A stretch of 64,000 bases of DNA from Sphingomonas sp. UNC305MFCol5.2 (GCF_000712135.1 NZ_JOOE01000001.1:124001-188000); one strand, 5' to 3'. Shown: positions 36,052 to 45,562, counted from the stretch's first letter. Notes: generated by a model from the letters alone, not told the origin. Numbers and translations are program-made.

Positions 36052-37082
36052 ACGAACTGACCACCATCCGCCCCAGCACCCCCAAGGACTGGGAAACCGA
36101 CCAGGAGGTCCGCTGGTGCCCGGGCTGCGGGGACTATGCGATCCTCAAGGCGGTGCAGCGCACCATGCCCGAGATCGGCGCCACGCCCGAGAACACCGTG
36201 TTCGTCAGCGGCATCGGCTGCTCGTCGCGCTTTCCTTATTACATGGAGACCTATGGTTTCCACACCATCCACGGCCGCGCGCCGGCGGTGGCGACGGGGG
36301 TCAAGCTCGCCAATCCCGATCTCGACGTATGGATCATCACCGGCGACGGCGACGCGCTGTCGATCGGCGGCAACCATACGATGCATCTGCTCAGACGGAA
36401 TCTGAACTGCCAGATCCTGCTGTTCAACAACGAGATCTACGGCCTCACCAAGGGCCAATATTCGCCGACCAGCCGCGAGGGCACGCGTTCGCCCTCCACG
36501 CCGTTCGGATCGGTCGATCATCCCGCCAAGCCCTGCGCCTTCGCGCTCGGCAGCGGCGCGCGCTTCGTCGCGCGGGGGATCGATGTCCACAAAAGGCTGC
36601 CCGAAGTGCTCAAGGCGGCGCATGCCCATCAGGGCGCGGCGTTCATCGAGATCTTCCAGAACTGCATCGTCTATAACGACGACGTGTTCGAGCCCTTCAC
36701 TGCCAAGCCCAATGCAGTCTCCAACCAATTATGGTGCGACAACGGCAAACCCTTGCTGTTCGCGGGCGGCACCAAGGGGCTTTCGCTCGACATGGAGCGG
36801 CTGACGCTCAAGGTGGTCGACGTGGTCGACGGCGATTGGGAAGCCGCGGGCGTGATCGTGCACAACACCGCCAACCGCGCGATCGCGCATATGCTCGTCG
36901 AAATGCCGTTCGGCGCCTTCCCGATGGCTTTGGGCGTGCTCTACGACGATCCCGCGCCGACCTTCGAGAGCGCGGTGGTCGCGCAGAACAAGGCGGCGAG
37001 CGAAGGCAAGAAGCCCGACCTCCAGAAGCTCGTCGCCAAGGGCCAGACGTGGATGGTCGACAAGGCGCCGCACGCGCTCTGA
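36048..37082 (+). CDS. korB: 2-oxoacid:ferredoxin oxidoreductase, beta subunit
   Basis: This 344-residue thiamine-diphosphate-binding subunit partners korA. The cysteines of the iron-sulfur site are in RWCPGCGDYAIL, followed by VFVSGIGCSSRFPYY. The thiamine-binding motif is ITGDGDALSIGGNHTMHLLR with LFNNEIYGLTKGQYSPTS. The C-terminal 90 residues (GVLYDDPAPTFESAVVAQ) are typical of KOR beta subunits. It starts within the korA stop (ATGA). The complex is probably a ferredoxin-linked alternative to the dehydrogenase of the TCA cycle. Confidence 0.93.
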   Translation: MNELTTIRPSTPKDWETDQEVRWCPGCGDYAILKAVQRTMPEIGATPENTVFVSGIGCSSRFPYYMETYGFHTIHGRAPAVATGVKLANPDLDVWIITGDGDALSIGGNHTMHLLRRNLNCQILLFNNEIYGLTKGQYSPTSREGTRSPSTPFGSVDHPAKPCAFALGSGARFVARGIDVHKRLPEVLKAAHAHQGAAFIEIFQNCIVYNDDVFEPFTAKPNAVSNQLWCDNGKPLLFAGGTKGLSLDMERLTLKVVDVVDGDWEAAGVIVHNTANRAIAHMLVEMPFGAFPMALGVLYDDPAPTFESAVVAQNKAASEGKKPDLQKLVAKGQTWMVDKAPHAL

Positions 37083-37125
37083 GAAGTTGCTTGCCGATGC
37101 TGCCGCAGCATGCATTTAGGACGCA

Positions 37126-38364
37126 ATGAACGCGACGACGCGGGAACGGGGGCGCGCTGAGCGAGCGACACGCGGGGGCGGCCCGCTGGCGTTGCTTGCG
37201 CGCATTTTCCATCGCCAGCTCGACCGGCTCGATCGCGGCATAGCCGAGGGCAGCCTCGAGCTGCTGCTGCCCAATGGCCGCGCGCGGCTGCTCGGCGGGC
37301 GGGTGGACGGTCCCGCTGCGGTGGTCGATCTGCGCAGCTGGCGCGCGCTGCTGCGGCTCGCGTTGAGCGGGTCGATCGGCTGGTACGAGGCGTGGGCGGC
37401 CGGGGAGTGGGCCAGCCCCGATCCGGTGCAGCTCTTCGCCCTGTTCAGCCGCAATCGCGCCGGACTGGCGCGGCCGGCACGGGCCACCGGACCCTGGCGG
37501 CTCGCCAAACGCCTATGGCACTGGCTGCGGCGCAATCATCGGGGCGGCTCGCGGCGGAACATCCAGTTCCATTATGATCTCGGCAACGACTTCTACCGCC
37601 CCTGGCTAGACGCGGGAATGACCTATTCGAGCGCGCTGTTCGCCACGGCCGGAAGCACGCTCGCCGAAGCGCAACGGGCCAAGCTCCAGGCGATGCTCGA
37701 TCGCACCGCCACGGTGCCCGGCAATGCGATCCTCGAGATCGGCTGCGGCTGGGGTTCGTTCGTCGAGCTGGCAGTGAAAGCCGGGCGGCGCGTGCACGGC
37801 ATCACGCTGTCGACCGAGCAAAAGGCCTGGGCCGAGGCGCGCACCGCGGGCATGGACGGCGCCAGCTTCGCGCTGACCGACTATCGCGACGTCACCGGCC
37901 ATTACGACGCGGTGGTCAGCATCGAGATGGCCGAGGCGGTAGGGCGCCAATATTGGCCGGCCTATCTCGCCGCGATCGCGCGCGCGCTGAAGCCCGGCGG
38001 ACGGGCGGCATTGCAAATCATCACTTTCGACGACGCGCTGTTCGAGGATTATGCCGGCAATGTCGACTTCATCCAGCGTTACATCTTCCCCGGCGGATTG
38101 CTGATCCGCGAGAGCGAGTTTCGGCGTCTTGCCGCCAACAACGGCCTCGACTGGCGCGATCAGTTCCATTTCGGGCTCGATTATGCCGAGACGCTCAAGC
38201 GCTGGCGCGAGAATTTCGAGGCAGCGGCAAGCGCCGGCCAACTGCCCGCGCAATTCGATGCGCGCTTCGTCGCTCTGTGGCGCTATTACCTGATGTATTG
38301 CGAAGGCGGATTTCGCGGCGGCGGCATAGACGTCGTCCAGGCGACGCTGGTCAAGGAGGGGTGA
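37126..38364 (+). CDS. cfa: Cyclopropane-fatty-acyl-phospholipid synthase family methyltransferase
   Basis: This 412-residue SAM-dependent enzyme belongs to the family that adds a methylene bridge to unsaturated phospholipid acyl chains. The N-terminal lipid-binding part includes IGWYEAWAAGEWASPD. The catalytic domain includes NIQFHYDLGNDFYRPWLDAG, MTYSSALF, the SAM motif EIGCGWGSFVELA, and ITLSTEQKAWAEAR. The aromatic and glutamate residues near VSIEMAEAVGRQYWP and YIFPGG are those conserved in CFA synthases. Paralogues with other methylation targets exist. It overlaps the next gene by one base. Confidence 0.9.
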   Translation: MNATTRERGRAERATRGGGPLALLARIFHRQLDRLDRGIAEGSLELLLPNGRARLLGGRVDGPAAVVDLRSWRALLRLALSGSIGWYEAWAAGEWASPDPVQLFALFSRNRAGLARPARATGPWRLAKRLWHWLRRNHRGGSRRNIQFHYDLGNDFYRPWLDAGMTYSSALFATAGSTLAEAQRAKLQAMLDRTATVPGNAILEIGCGWGSFVELAVKAGRRVHGITLSTEQKAWAEARTAGMDGASFALTDYRDVTGHYDAVVSIEMAEAVGRQYWPAYLAAIARALKPGGRAALQIITFDDALFEDYAGNVDFIQRYIFPGGLLIRESEFRRLAANNGLDWRDQFHFGLDYAETLKRWRENFEAAASAGQLPAQFDARFVALWRYYLMYCEGGFRGGGIDVVQATLVKEG

Positions 38365-39515
38365 TGAAGATCTGGATGCTGGCGGGTGCGCTCGCGCTCG
38401 CAACGATGGCGGGTGCCGCGACGGGGCAGAGCGCTCAGGACACCAATAGTCTCCGCAAGATCGGTGCCGAAGTGCTGTTCTGGAGCCAGGCCCAGCGTGA
38501 CGCTAATTTCCCCCACATGGAGAAGATCTTCCCCGGCCATGTCGTCAAGGCCGGCGGCAAGGTCCGTGCGCTCCCCGCGGGCAAGCCGCTCGGAATGTCC
38601 GACGCCGAGCTGGACGCCTTCATCGCCAGCCAGAACATTTCGGGGCTGATCGTCCTGCAGGACGGCAAGATCCGGCTCGAACGCTATGCGCGCGGCTATG
38701 GCAGGGAAGGGCGCTGGACCAGCTTCTCGGTCGCCAAGTCGTTCACCTCGACGCTGGTCGGCGCGGCGATCAAGGACGGCTACATCAAATCGGTCGACGA
38801 ACCGGTGACGAAGTACATCCCCGAGCTCGCCGGCAGCGGCTATGATGGCGTCACCATCGCGCAATTGCTCACCATGACGTCGGGCGTGAAGTGGAACGAG
38901 GATTATACCGACGCGAAGTCGGACGTCGCTCGGATGTTCCTCGAGGCGGTGCCGGCGGGCGAGGACCCCACGGTCTATTACATGAAGAAGCTCCCGCGCG
39001 AGACCGCGCCGGGATCGAAATGGGTCTACAAGACCGGCGAAACCAATCTGATCGGCGTGCTGGTGATGCGCGCGACGAAGAAGCCGCTCGCCGACTATCT
39101 CAGCGAGAAGGTCTGGCGGCCGTACGGGATGGAGCAGGACGCCTTCTGGATGGTCGACCCGTCGGGGCATGAGGTCAGCGGCTGCTGCCTGTCGGTGTCG
39201 CTGCGTGACTATGCCCGGATGGGGCAACTCGCGCTGGAAGGCGGCAAGGGCGTAGTGCCCGCCAACTGGTTCGCCGACTCCACGCGCCCGCATGCCGATA
39301 TCGGCGTGCCGGGCCGCGGCTATGGCTATCAATGGTGGACCTATCCGCAAGGCCGCTTCGGCGCGCAGGGCATTTTCGGCCAGACGATCCGGGTGGATCC
39401 GAAGACCAAGACGGTGATCGCAGTGTCGGCGGCGGCGGACAAAGCTAGCGACCGCGACTACGGGCTGGCGAGAACGGCGTTCCTCGACAAGCTTTTCGCG
39501 GCGACGGCCAAATAA
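38364..39515 (+). CDS. Secreted serine hydrolase (class C beta-lactamase fold)
   Basis: This 383-residue protein has a signal peptide in residues 1-23. The SxxK motif is S122-V-A-K125 (FSVAKSFTST). The YxN-position tyrosine lies in WVYKTGETNLIG, and the third motif region is GIFGQTIRVD. GGAGG directly precedes the ATG, which overlaps the CFA synthase stop. Such proteins act as esterases, D-aminopeptidases or carboxypeptidases rather than true beta-lactamases. Its location next to a lipid-modifying enzyme hints at an envelope role but does not prove it. Confidence 0.9.
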   Translation: MKIWMLAGALALATMAGAATGQSAQDTNSLRKIGAEVLFWSQAQRDANFPHMEKIFPGHVVKAGGKVRALPAGKPLGMSDAELDAFIASQNISGLIVLQDGKIRLERYARGYGREGRWTSFSVAKSFTSTLVGAAIKDGYIKSVDEPVTKYIPELAGSGYDGVTIAQLLTMTSGVKWNEDYTDAKSDVARMFLEAVPAGEDPTVYYMKKLPRETAPGSKWVYKTGETNLIGVLVMRATKKPLADYLSEKVWRPYGMEQDAFWMVDPSGHEVSGCCLSVSLRDYARMGQLALEGGKGVVPANWFADSTRPHADIGVPGRGYGYQWWTYPQGRFGAQGIFGQTIRVDPKTKTVIAVSAAADKASDRDYGLARTAFLDKLFAATAK

Positions 39516-39529
39516 CCAGCCCTCATGTC

Positions 39530-39551
39530 CCCCTCCCGCAAGCGGGAGGGG
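39530..39551. terminator. Hairpin between convergent genes (possible bidirectional terminator)
   Basis: A perfect 10-bp stem with a 2-base loop (CCCCTCCCGC-AA-GCGGGAGGGG) sits between the serine hydrolase and the convergent SDR gene. There is no clear U-run, so it may instead be a REP-type element. Confidence 0.5.
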
Positions 39552-39583
39552 AGCGATACGTCGCCCGTCTGTCCTTTGCGGTT

Positions 39584-40294
39584 CTACTCCACCCGCTCGA
39601 AATGCCCGGTCTCGAACCCGGCAACCGCCAGCGCCACGATCCGCTCCGCCACCATTTCGGGCGGCTTCACCGTCGTCGCGTCCTCGCCCGGAAAGGCGCG
39701 GGCGCGCATCTTGGTCCGGGTCGCGCCGGGATCGACCACACCAACGCGCACGCCGCTGATATGGCGGACTTCCTCGCCATAGCTGAGCAGCAGATTCTCG
39801 AACGCCGCCTTGGAGGCGCCATAGGTGCCCCAATAGGCACGCGGCGTCCGTCCGACACTTGACGTCACACCCAGCACGCGCGCCCGCTTCGCTGCCTTCA
39901 GCAGCGGATCGAACGCCGCGAGCATCGCCGCCTGCGCAGTGACGTTGAGCGTCAGCACTTTGGCGAATTCCTTGAAGTCGATCGCGGGGACGGCGCTGAG
40001 GCTCCCCAGCGACGCGGCGTTGAGCACGAGCAGGTCGAGTGCCTTCCAGCGCTCGGACACGGCAGCGGCGAGCCGCGCGACGCTCTCATTCTCGGTCAGG
40101 TCCATCGGCGCGATCGTCGCCGAGCCGCCCGCTGTGTAGATCGCCTCCTCGACTTCCTCGAGTCCGCCGGCGGTGCGCGCGGTCAGCACGACGTGCGCAC
40201 CGGCCTTGCCCAGAGCAAGCGCTGTTGCGGCACCGATGCCGCGGCTTGCGCCGGTGACGAGCGCGACTTGGTCGGCGAGGGGCTTGTCGGTCAT
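39584..40294 (-). CDS. Short-chain dehydrogenase/reductase (SDR)
   Basis: This 236-residue Rossmann enzyme has the cofactor motif VTGASRGIGAATALALG near residues 13-29 and the structural NAA motif (LLVLNAASLG). The catalytic Ser is in VTSSVGRTPRAYWG, with Tyr and Lys in YGASKAAFENLL. The end GGHFERVE-like FETGHFERVE is characteristic of the subgroup I recall next to purF in sphingomonads. The substrate is unknown. It lies 21 bases downstream of purF on the same strand and is probably cotranscribed. Confidence 0.92.
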   Translation of the reverse strand: MTDKPLADQVALVTGASRGIGAATALALGKAGAHVVLTARTAGGLEEVEEAIYTAGGSATIAPMDLTENESVARLAAAVSERWKALDLLVLNAASLGSLSAVPAIDFKEFAKVLTLNVTAQAAMLAAFDPLLKAAKRARVLGVTSSVGRTPRAYWGTYGASKAAFENLLLSYGEEVRHISGVRVGVVDPGATRTKMRARAFPGEDATTVKPPEMVAERIVALAVAGFETGHFERVE

Positions 40295-40315
40295 TCGAAC
40301 TCCGGGTGAATCAGG

Positions 40316-41773
40316 TCAGCCGACCCGTTCCTCCAGAAGCGCGAACTGGTCAACCGGCTGGAGCTCGTCCTGGTCGGTGAGCGTGGTCGGATATTCGCCG
40401 GTGAAGCACGCGTCGCAATATTTGGGGTGGATATCGGCGCGGTGCGCCTCGCCCAGCGCCTTGTACAGCCCGTCGATCGAGATGAAGGCGAGGCTGTCGG
40501 CATGGATGAAATCGGTCATCCCGCCCACGTCGAGCTTGGCTGCGAGCAGCTTGGCGCGTTCGGGCGTGTCGACGCCGTAGAAGCACGAATGCCGCGTCGG
40601 CGGCGAGGCGATCCGCATGTGCACTTCGGCGGCGCCCGCTTCGTGCATCATCTGGACGATCTTCAGGGACGTGGTGCCGCGGACGATCGAATCGTCGACC
40701 AGCACGACGCGCTTGCCCTTGATCAGCTCGCGATTGGCATTGTGCTTGAGCTTGACGCCAAGGTGGCGGACCTTGTCGCCCGGCTGGATGAAGGTGCGGC
40801 CGACATAATGCGAGCGGATGATGCCGAGCTCGAACGGAATGCCGCTCTGCTGGGCATAGCCGATCGCCGCGGGCACGCCCGAATCGGGAACGGGGACGAT
40901 GAGATCCGCCTCGACCGGCGACTCGATCGCCAGCTGCGCGCCGATCGCCTTGCGCACCGAATAGACCGAGCGATTGTCGCTGATCGAATCGGGGCGTGAG
41001 AAATAGACATATTCGAAGATGCAGGGCCGTGATGCCACCGGCGGGAAAGGCTTGTGCGAGCTGATCTCGCTGCCCTTGACGATCACCAGCTCGCCTGGCT
41101 CGACGTCGCGGACATATTCGGCGCCGACCACGTCGAGCGCCACCGTCTCCGAGGCGAAGATGATCGAATCGTCGAGCTTGCCCATCACGAGCGGGCGGAT
41201 GCCGAGCGGGTCGCGACAGGCGATCATGCCCTCCGGAGTCATCACGATCAGCGAATAAGCGCCTTCGACCTGCTTGAGCGCATCGATGAACCGATCGATC
41301 AGCGTGCGATATTGCGACGTGGCGACGAGGTGGATGATCACCTCGGTATCGCTGGTCGACTGGAAGATCGCGCCGCGCCGGACGAGATCGCGCCGCAGTC
41401 GCATCGCGTTCGAGATATTGCCGTTATGCGCCACCGCGAAGCCGCCGCTCGCCAGCTCGGCGTAGAGCGGCTGGACGTTGCGGATCGCAGTGTCGCCGGT
41501 GGTGGCATAACGGACATGGCCCGCCGCGGTATTGCCGGAAAGGCTGCGAATCACGTCGTCGCGGTCGAAATTGCCCGCGACATGACCCATCGCGCGATGG
41601 GTGTGGAACTGGTGGCCGTCCCAGCTGGTGATGCCGGCCGCCTCCTGGCCGCGGTGCTGGAGCGCGTGGAGCCCCAACGCCACGAGCGCGGCGGCGCCCT
41701 CGGAGTTGGAAACACCGAAAATGCCGCACTCTTCGCGCAGCTTGTCGTCATCGAACGGGTGTGTGGTAAGCAT
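40316..41773 (-). CDS. purF: Amidophosphoribosyltransferase
   Basis: This 485-residue enzyme catalyses the first committed step of purine synthesis, converting PRPP and glutamine to phosphoribosylamine. A 15-residue propeptide precedes the catalytic cysteine C16 in REECGIFGVSN. The glutaminase domain includes GHVRYATTGDTAIRNVQP and VAHNGNISN. The PRPP-binding motif is VVLVDDSIVRGTTS. The start has GAGG upstream. It leads a two-gene unit with the SDR. Confidence 0.97.
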   Translation of the reverse strand: MLTTHPFDDDKLREECGIFGVSNSEGAAALVALGLHALQHRGQEAAGITSWDGHQFHTHRAMGHVAGNFDRDDVIRSLSGNTAAGHVRYATTGDTAIRNVQPLYAELASGGFAVAHNGNISNAMRLRRDLVRRGAIFQSTSDTEVIIHLVATSQYRTLIDRFIDALKQVEGAYSLIVMTPEGMIACRDPLGIRPLVMGKLDDSIIFASETVALDVVGAEYVRDVEPGELVIVKGSEISSHKPFPPVASRPCIFEYVYFSRPDSISDNRSVYSVRKAIGAQLAIESPVEADLIVPVPDSGVPAAIGYAQQSGIPFELGIIRSHYVGRTFIQPGDKVRHLGVKLKHNANRELIKGKRVVLVDDSIVRGTTSLKIVQMMHEAGAAEVHMRIASPPTRHSCFYGVDTPERAKLLAAKLDVGGMTDFIHADSLAFISIDGLYKALGEAHRADIHPKYCDACFTGEYPTTLTDQDELQPVDQFALLEERVG

Positions 41774-41902
41774 CAGCCCTCAAGGGGGTTGGGAACTCTT
41801 GGCCCCCATATAGGCACTTCGCCGCGATTTGTCGCCGGTTTGTCACAAGGAAATGAACCGCGGGGCTGTTTCGCCGGTTTTTCAAGGCGAAAGGAGCTTC
41901 CC

Positions 41903-42151
41903 ATGCCAAAGGATCACGGATCGCAGATCAAGAACGACGAACTCTACGAGAAGCTGCGCGACGACGGCGCCTCGAAGGAAAAGGCGGCGCGAATCGCCAA
42001 CGCGGAAGAGGCGGGCACGCTCGACAAGGGCGGCACCCATCTCGAGAACCGCAGCAAGGACGAGCTTTACGACGAGGCGAAGGAGATCGGCATCGAGGGC
42101 CGCTCGAAGATGGACAAGGACGAGCTGATCGGCGCGATACGCGGGCATTGA
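41903..42151 (+). CDS. DUF7218 / Rho N-terminal-like small protein, 82 aa
   Basis: This 82-residue charged protein starts at an ATG with AAGGAG 6 bases upstream. The first half (MPKDHGSQIKNDELYEKLRD, then GASKEKAARIANA) matches a short conserved family found in many bacteria. The second half (SKDELYDEAKEIGIEGRSKM, then DKDELIGAIRG) is a Rho-N/SAP-like helical motif. It is soluble, hydrophilic and probably nucleic-acid binding or stress related; no role has been demonstrated to my knowledge. It is divergent from purF. Confidence 0.85.
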   Translation: MPKDHGSQIKNDELYEKLRDDGASKEKAARIANAEEAGTLDKGGTHLENRSKDELYDEAKEIGIEGRSKMDKDELIGAIRGH

Positions 42152-42187
42152 CCTTCCGTGAGGCGGGCCGCAGCCCCGAGCTTCAAC

Positions 42188-42294
42188 CGTCACCCCGGCC
42201 TTGGGCCGGGGTCCACCGGGAGGCGGGCGGTGACCTTGAGCCTCTATGGCACCCGGCGTGGTTGCGTGGACCCTGGCACAAGGCCGGGGTGACG
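42188..42294. repeat. Paired palindromic repeat (29-bp arms, two mismatches)
   Basis: Arms at 42188-42216 and 42266-42294 are reverse complements except at two positions (CGTCACCCCGGCCTTG core). It occupies most of the gap between the 82-residue gene and hisI, ending 29 bases before the hisI start. Confidence 0.85.
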
Positions 42295-42323
42295 AAGGGG
42301 AGGGCAGGCGCTACACCTCGTGC

Positions 42324-42686
42324 GTGACCGATCAACGCGACACGGGCCTGACGCTCGACCCCAAATATGATTCCGCCGGCCTGATCACCGCGGTCGCGAC
42401 CGACGCTGCGACCGGCGAATTGCTCATGCTCGCGCACATGAACGCGGAGGCGCTCGCGGCGACCCTCGCGACCGGCGAGGCGCATTTCTGGTCGCGCAGC
42501 CGCGGCCGCCTCTGGAAGAAGGGCGAAACCTCGGGCCATGTCCTGCGCGTGGTCGAAGCGCGGATCGATTGCGACCAGGACGCTTTGTGGCTCAAGGTCG
42601 AGGCCGCCGGCCCTGCTTGCCATACCGGTGAGCGCAGCTGCTTCTTCCGCCGCATCGAGGACGGCAGGCTGGTGCGCGACGCATGA
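42324..42686 (+). CDS. hisI: Phosphoribosyl-AMP cyclohydrolase
   Basis: This 120-residue stand-alone enzyme catalyses the third step of histidine synthesis, opening the adenine ring of phosphoribosyl-AMP. The GTG at 42324 is chosen because the frame upstream runs through a palindromic repeat. Conserved residues are in [37 protein letters not shown], the metal aspartates and cysteines [18 protein letters not shown] and [15 protein letters not shown]. Its stop overlaps the following lipoprotein start (ATGA). Confidence 0.96.
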   Translation: MTDQRDTGLTLDPKYDSAGLITAVATDAATGELLMLAHMNAEALAATLATGEAHFWSRSRGRLWKKGETSGHVLRVVEARIDCDQDALWLKVEAAGPACHTGERSCFFRRIEDGRLVRDA

Positions 42687-43174
42687 GGGCGGCGCTAGCG
42701 CTGCTCCTGCTGGCCCTGGCCGCCTGCTCGGGTGGAAAAGGGGGCAATTCCCAGCAACCGCAGGACCTCGAGACCGCGGCGATCGAGCGGGGTCTTGTCC
42801 GCGATCCCGACGACAGCGACCTCACCGGCCTCTACGCCCGCGACACCGATCGGATCTGCGTCGTCCGCTCCGGCTCGGCCTACCGTATCGGCGCTTATGT
42901 CGATTATGGCGATCGCATCACTTGCAGCGGCGCAGGCACTGTCGAGCGAAGCGGCGAGACGTTGCGGATCGAACTCGGCAAGGACGGGTGCAATTTCGAC
43001 GCGCATTATGACGGCGACCGAATCAAATTCCCGGGCGCGCTCCCAGACGCATGCAAGAAGCTCTGCGCGCGCCGCGCGTCGTTCACCGGGCTCGAAGCCA
43101 CGCGGCTGAGCGAATCCGCTGCCGAAGCCGCCGCGATGCGCGATGCTGCCGGGCGGCGGCTGTGCGGGGATTAG
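42683..43174 (+). CDS. Putative lipoprotein, 163 aa
   Basis: This 163-residue protein has a type II signal: [14 protein letters not shown] places the lipobox cysteine at residue 15. The mature part is rich in charged residues and holds several cysteines ([33 protein letters not shown]) that could form disulfides in the periplasm. No domain is recognised. It is translationally coupled to hisI by a four-base overlap, although a functional link is not evident. Confidence 0.75.
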   Translation: MRAALALLLLALAACSGGKGGNSQQPQDLETAAIERGLVRDPDDSDLTGLYARDTDRICVVRSGSAYRIGAYVDYGDRITCSGAGTVERSGETLRIELGKDGCNFDAHYDGDRIKFPGALPDACKKLCARRASFTGLEATRLSESAAEAAAMRDAAGRRLCGD

Positions 43175-43226
43175 CTGCACGGCAGGGGAGGTTGCCCCCA
43201 TCCGCTGCCGCTCCTAAAGCCCGCGC

Positions 43227-44729
43227 ATGGCCGATCCCTTCTACATCTCGACAGCAATCCACTATCCTAATGGCCGTCCGCATATCGGCCATGCCTATGA
43301 GATGATCGCCGCCGACGCGATCGCGCGCTATCAGCGCCAGCACGGCCGCGACGTCTTCTTCCAGACCGGCACCGACGAGCACGGCCTCAAAATGGTCAAG
43401 ACCGCGCGCGACCGCGGCATCGAAGCCCGCGAGCTGGCGGATGAAATGTCCAGCTATTTCCGTGAAATGGCAGACGTTCTCGATATTTCGTACGATCGTT
43501 TCATCCGTACTTCCGAGCCCGAGCATTATGCCGCGAGCCAGGCGATCTGGCAGGCGATGGCGGACGCCGGCGACTTGTATCTCGATCGCTACGAGGGCTG
43601 GTATTCGGTTCGCGACGAGGCGTTCTACGAAGAGAAGGAACTGACCGAAGGGGAAGGGGGCGTGAAGCTCTCGCCGCAGGGCACCCCGGTCGAATGGACC
43701 GCCGAGGAAACCTGGTTCTTCAAGCTCTCGAAATACCAGCAACCCTTGCTCGACCTCTACGCGGCCAACCCCGATTTCATCCGCCCGGAATCGCGCCGCA
43801 ACGAGATCCTGCGCTTCGTCGAGGGCGGGCTGGTCGATCTCTCGGTCAGCCGCACCAGCTTCGATTGGGGCGTGCCGGTGCCCGGATCGCCCGATCACGT
43901 GATGTACGTCTGGGTCGATGCGTTGACCAACTACATCACCGGCGCCGGCTATCCGCACGACGTGCCGCGCTTCGAGAAATTCTGGCCCGCCGATATCCAC
44001 CTGATCGGCAAGGACATCGTCCGCTTCCACGCGGTCTATTGGCCCGCTTTCCTGATGTCGGCCAATCTGCCGCTCCCGAAACAGGTGTTCGGCCACGGTT
44101 TCCTGCTCAACCGCGGGGAAAAGATGTCCAAGTCGGTCGGCAACGTCGTCGATCCGATGGAACTCGCCACGCTCTACGGCGTCGACGCCCTGCGCTATTT
44201 CCTGCTGCGTGACGTCAGCTTCGGCAATGACGGCACGTTCAGCGACGAGGCGATCGTCACGCGGGCGAACGCCGATCTCGCCAATAGCTTCGGCAATCTG
44301 GCCCAGCGCGTGCTCGCCTTCATTGCCAAGAATTGCGAGGGCCATGTGCCCGAGGGCAAAGCGGAGGAGGCCGACGCCGTCCTTCTCGCCGAAGTCGACG
44401 TCGCCTGCGCCGCTTTCCGCACTGCGTTCGACGATCTCGCGCTCAGCCAGGGCGTGGAGGCGTGGATGACCGGCGTGTTCGCCTGCAACCAATATATCGA
44501 TGCACAGGCCCCCTGGGCGCTGCGGAAGACCGATCCCGAGCGGATGAATGCGGTGCTCCGCACCTTGCTCCGTGCGATCCGCCACCTCGCGACCACGATC
44601 CTGCCGGTGATCCCGACCTCGGCGGGGAAGATGCTGATCCAGCTCCCCTCGGCCGACGACGAGGACTTCCGCATCGCCGCGCCAAGCCCCATCTTCCCGC
44701 GACTGGAATTGCAGGCGAGCGACGCGTGA
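43227..44729 (+). CDS. metG: Methionyl-tRNA synthetase
   Basis: This 500-residue class I synthetase charges both initiator and elongator tRNA-Met. HIGH is at residues 19-22 (NGRPHIGHAYEM) and KMSKS begins at K299 (RGEKMSKSVGN). The connective domain has no CxxC zinc knuckles (GWYSVRDEAFYEEKEL), and there is no C-terminal tRNA-binding extension, so it is the short zinc-less type. Its stop overlaps the GTG start of tatD, forming the common metG-tatD-MBL gene order. Confidence 0.97.
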   Translation: MADPFYISTAIHYPNGRPHIGHAYEMIAADAIARYQRQHGRDVFFQTGTDEHGLKMVKTARDRGIEARELADEMSSYFREMADVLDISYDRFIRTSEPEHYAASQAIWQAMADAGDLYLDRYEGWYSVRDEAFYEEKELTEGEGGVKLSPQGTPVEWTAEETWFFKLSKYQQPLLDLYAANPDFIRPESRRNEILRFVEGGLVDLSVSRTSFDWGVPVPGSPDHVMYVWVDALTNYITGAGYPHDVPRFEKFWPADIHLIGKDIVRFHAVYWPAFLMSANLPLPKQVFGHGFLLNRGEKMSKSVGNVVDPMELATLYGVDALRYFLLRDVSFGNDGTFSDEAIVTRANADLANSFGNLAQRVLAFIAKNCEGHVPEGKAEEADAVLLAEVDVACAAFRTAFDDLALSQGVEAWMTGVFACNQYIDAQAPWALRKTDPERMNAVLRTLLRAIRHLATTILPVIPTSAGKMLIQLPSADDEDFRIAAPSPIFPRLELQASDA

Positions 44730-45505
44730 GACTGGCCGACAGCCATTGCCACCTGATCTACAAGGGCCTCGGCGAGCAACAGCCCGAAGTGCTGGCGCGC
44801 GCCCGCGACGCCGGCGTGGTGGCGATGCTCAACATCTCGACACGCGAGAACGAGTGGGATGACGTCATCGCCGTGGCCGAGCGCGAGGCGGACGTCTGGG
44901 CCAGCGTCGGCATCCACCCGCACGAAGCCGACCAACACCCGGATGTCGACACCGCCAAACTGGTCGAGCGCGCCCGGCACCCGCGCGTCGTCGGCATTGG
45001 CGAGAGCGGCCTCGATTATTATTACGACCATTCGGACCGTGACCGCCAGCGCCACAGCTTCCGCGCGCATCTCGCCGCTTCGCGCGAGACCGGCCTTCCG
45101 ATCATCGTCCATACCCGCGATGCCGAGGCAGACACCGCCGAAATCCTGCGCGACGAGATGGGGAAGGGCGCCTTCCCCGGTGTGATCCACTGCTTCACCG
45201 CGAGCGGCGAATTCGCCGATATCGCGCTGGAGCTCGGGCTCTACGTCTCGATCTCGGGGATCGTGACCTTCAAGAATGCGCGCGACCTGCAGGAAACCGC
45301 CGCCCGCCTCCCGCTGGACCGCCTGCTGATCGAGACCGACGCGCCGTTCCTCGCTCCGGTTCCCCATCGCGGCAAGACGGGTGAGCCCGCCTTCGTGGCC
45401 GACACGTGCCGCTTCCTCGCCCAGCTACGCGGCGAAGACCCCGAGGCGCTGGCGGAAGCCACTCGCCAGAACTTCCACAAGCTCTTCGCCAAGACGCTGG
45501 CGTGA
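44726..45505 (+). CDS. tatD: TatD-family metal-dependent deoxyribonuclease
   Basis: This 259-residue TIM-barrel hydrolase starts at GTG (RLADSHCHLIYKG) in a GTGA overlap with metG. Metal ligands are D-x-H (DSHCH), the glutamate in GIGESGLDYYYD, histidines in PIIVHTRDA and GVIHCFTAS, and the aspartate in IETDAPFLAP. TatD proteins are 3'-to-5' DNases acting in DNA repair and degradation. The length is normal for the family. Confidence 0.95.
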   Translation: MRLADSHCHLIYKGLGEQQPEVLARARDAGVVAMLNISTRENEWDDVIAVAEREADVWASVGIHPHEADQHPDVDTAKLVERARHPRVVGIGESGLDYYYDHSDRDRQRHSFRAHLAASRETGLPIIVHTRDAEADTAEILRDEMGKGAFPGVIHCFTASGEFADIALELGLYVSISGIVTFKNARDLQETAARLPLDRLLIETDAPFLAPVPHRGKTGEPAFVADTCRFLAQLRGEDPEALAEATRQNFHKLFAKTLA

Positions 45506-45562
45506 GTCCCAAGGCCCTCCAAACCCCCAACTGTCACCCCGGCAGACGCCGGGGCCCAGCAT

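Noticed and set aside
38364..39515. Antibiotic-resistance beta-lactamase
   Set aside because: It has the SxxK fold motif but lacks the full class C signature (YxN and KTG in the usual context). Similar proteins are mostly esterases or peptidases.
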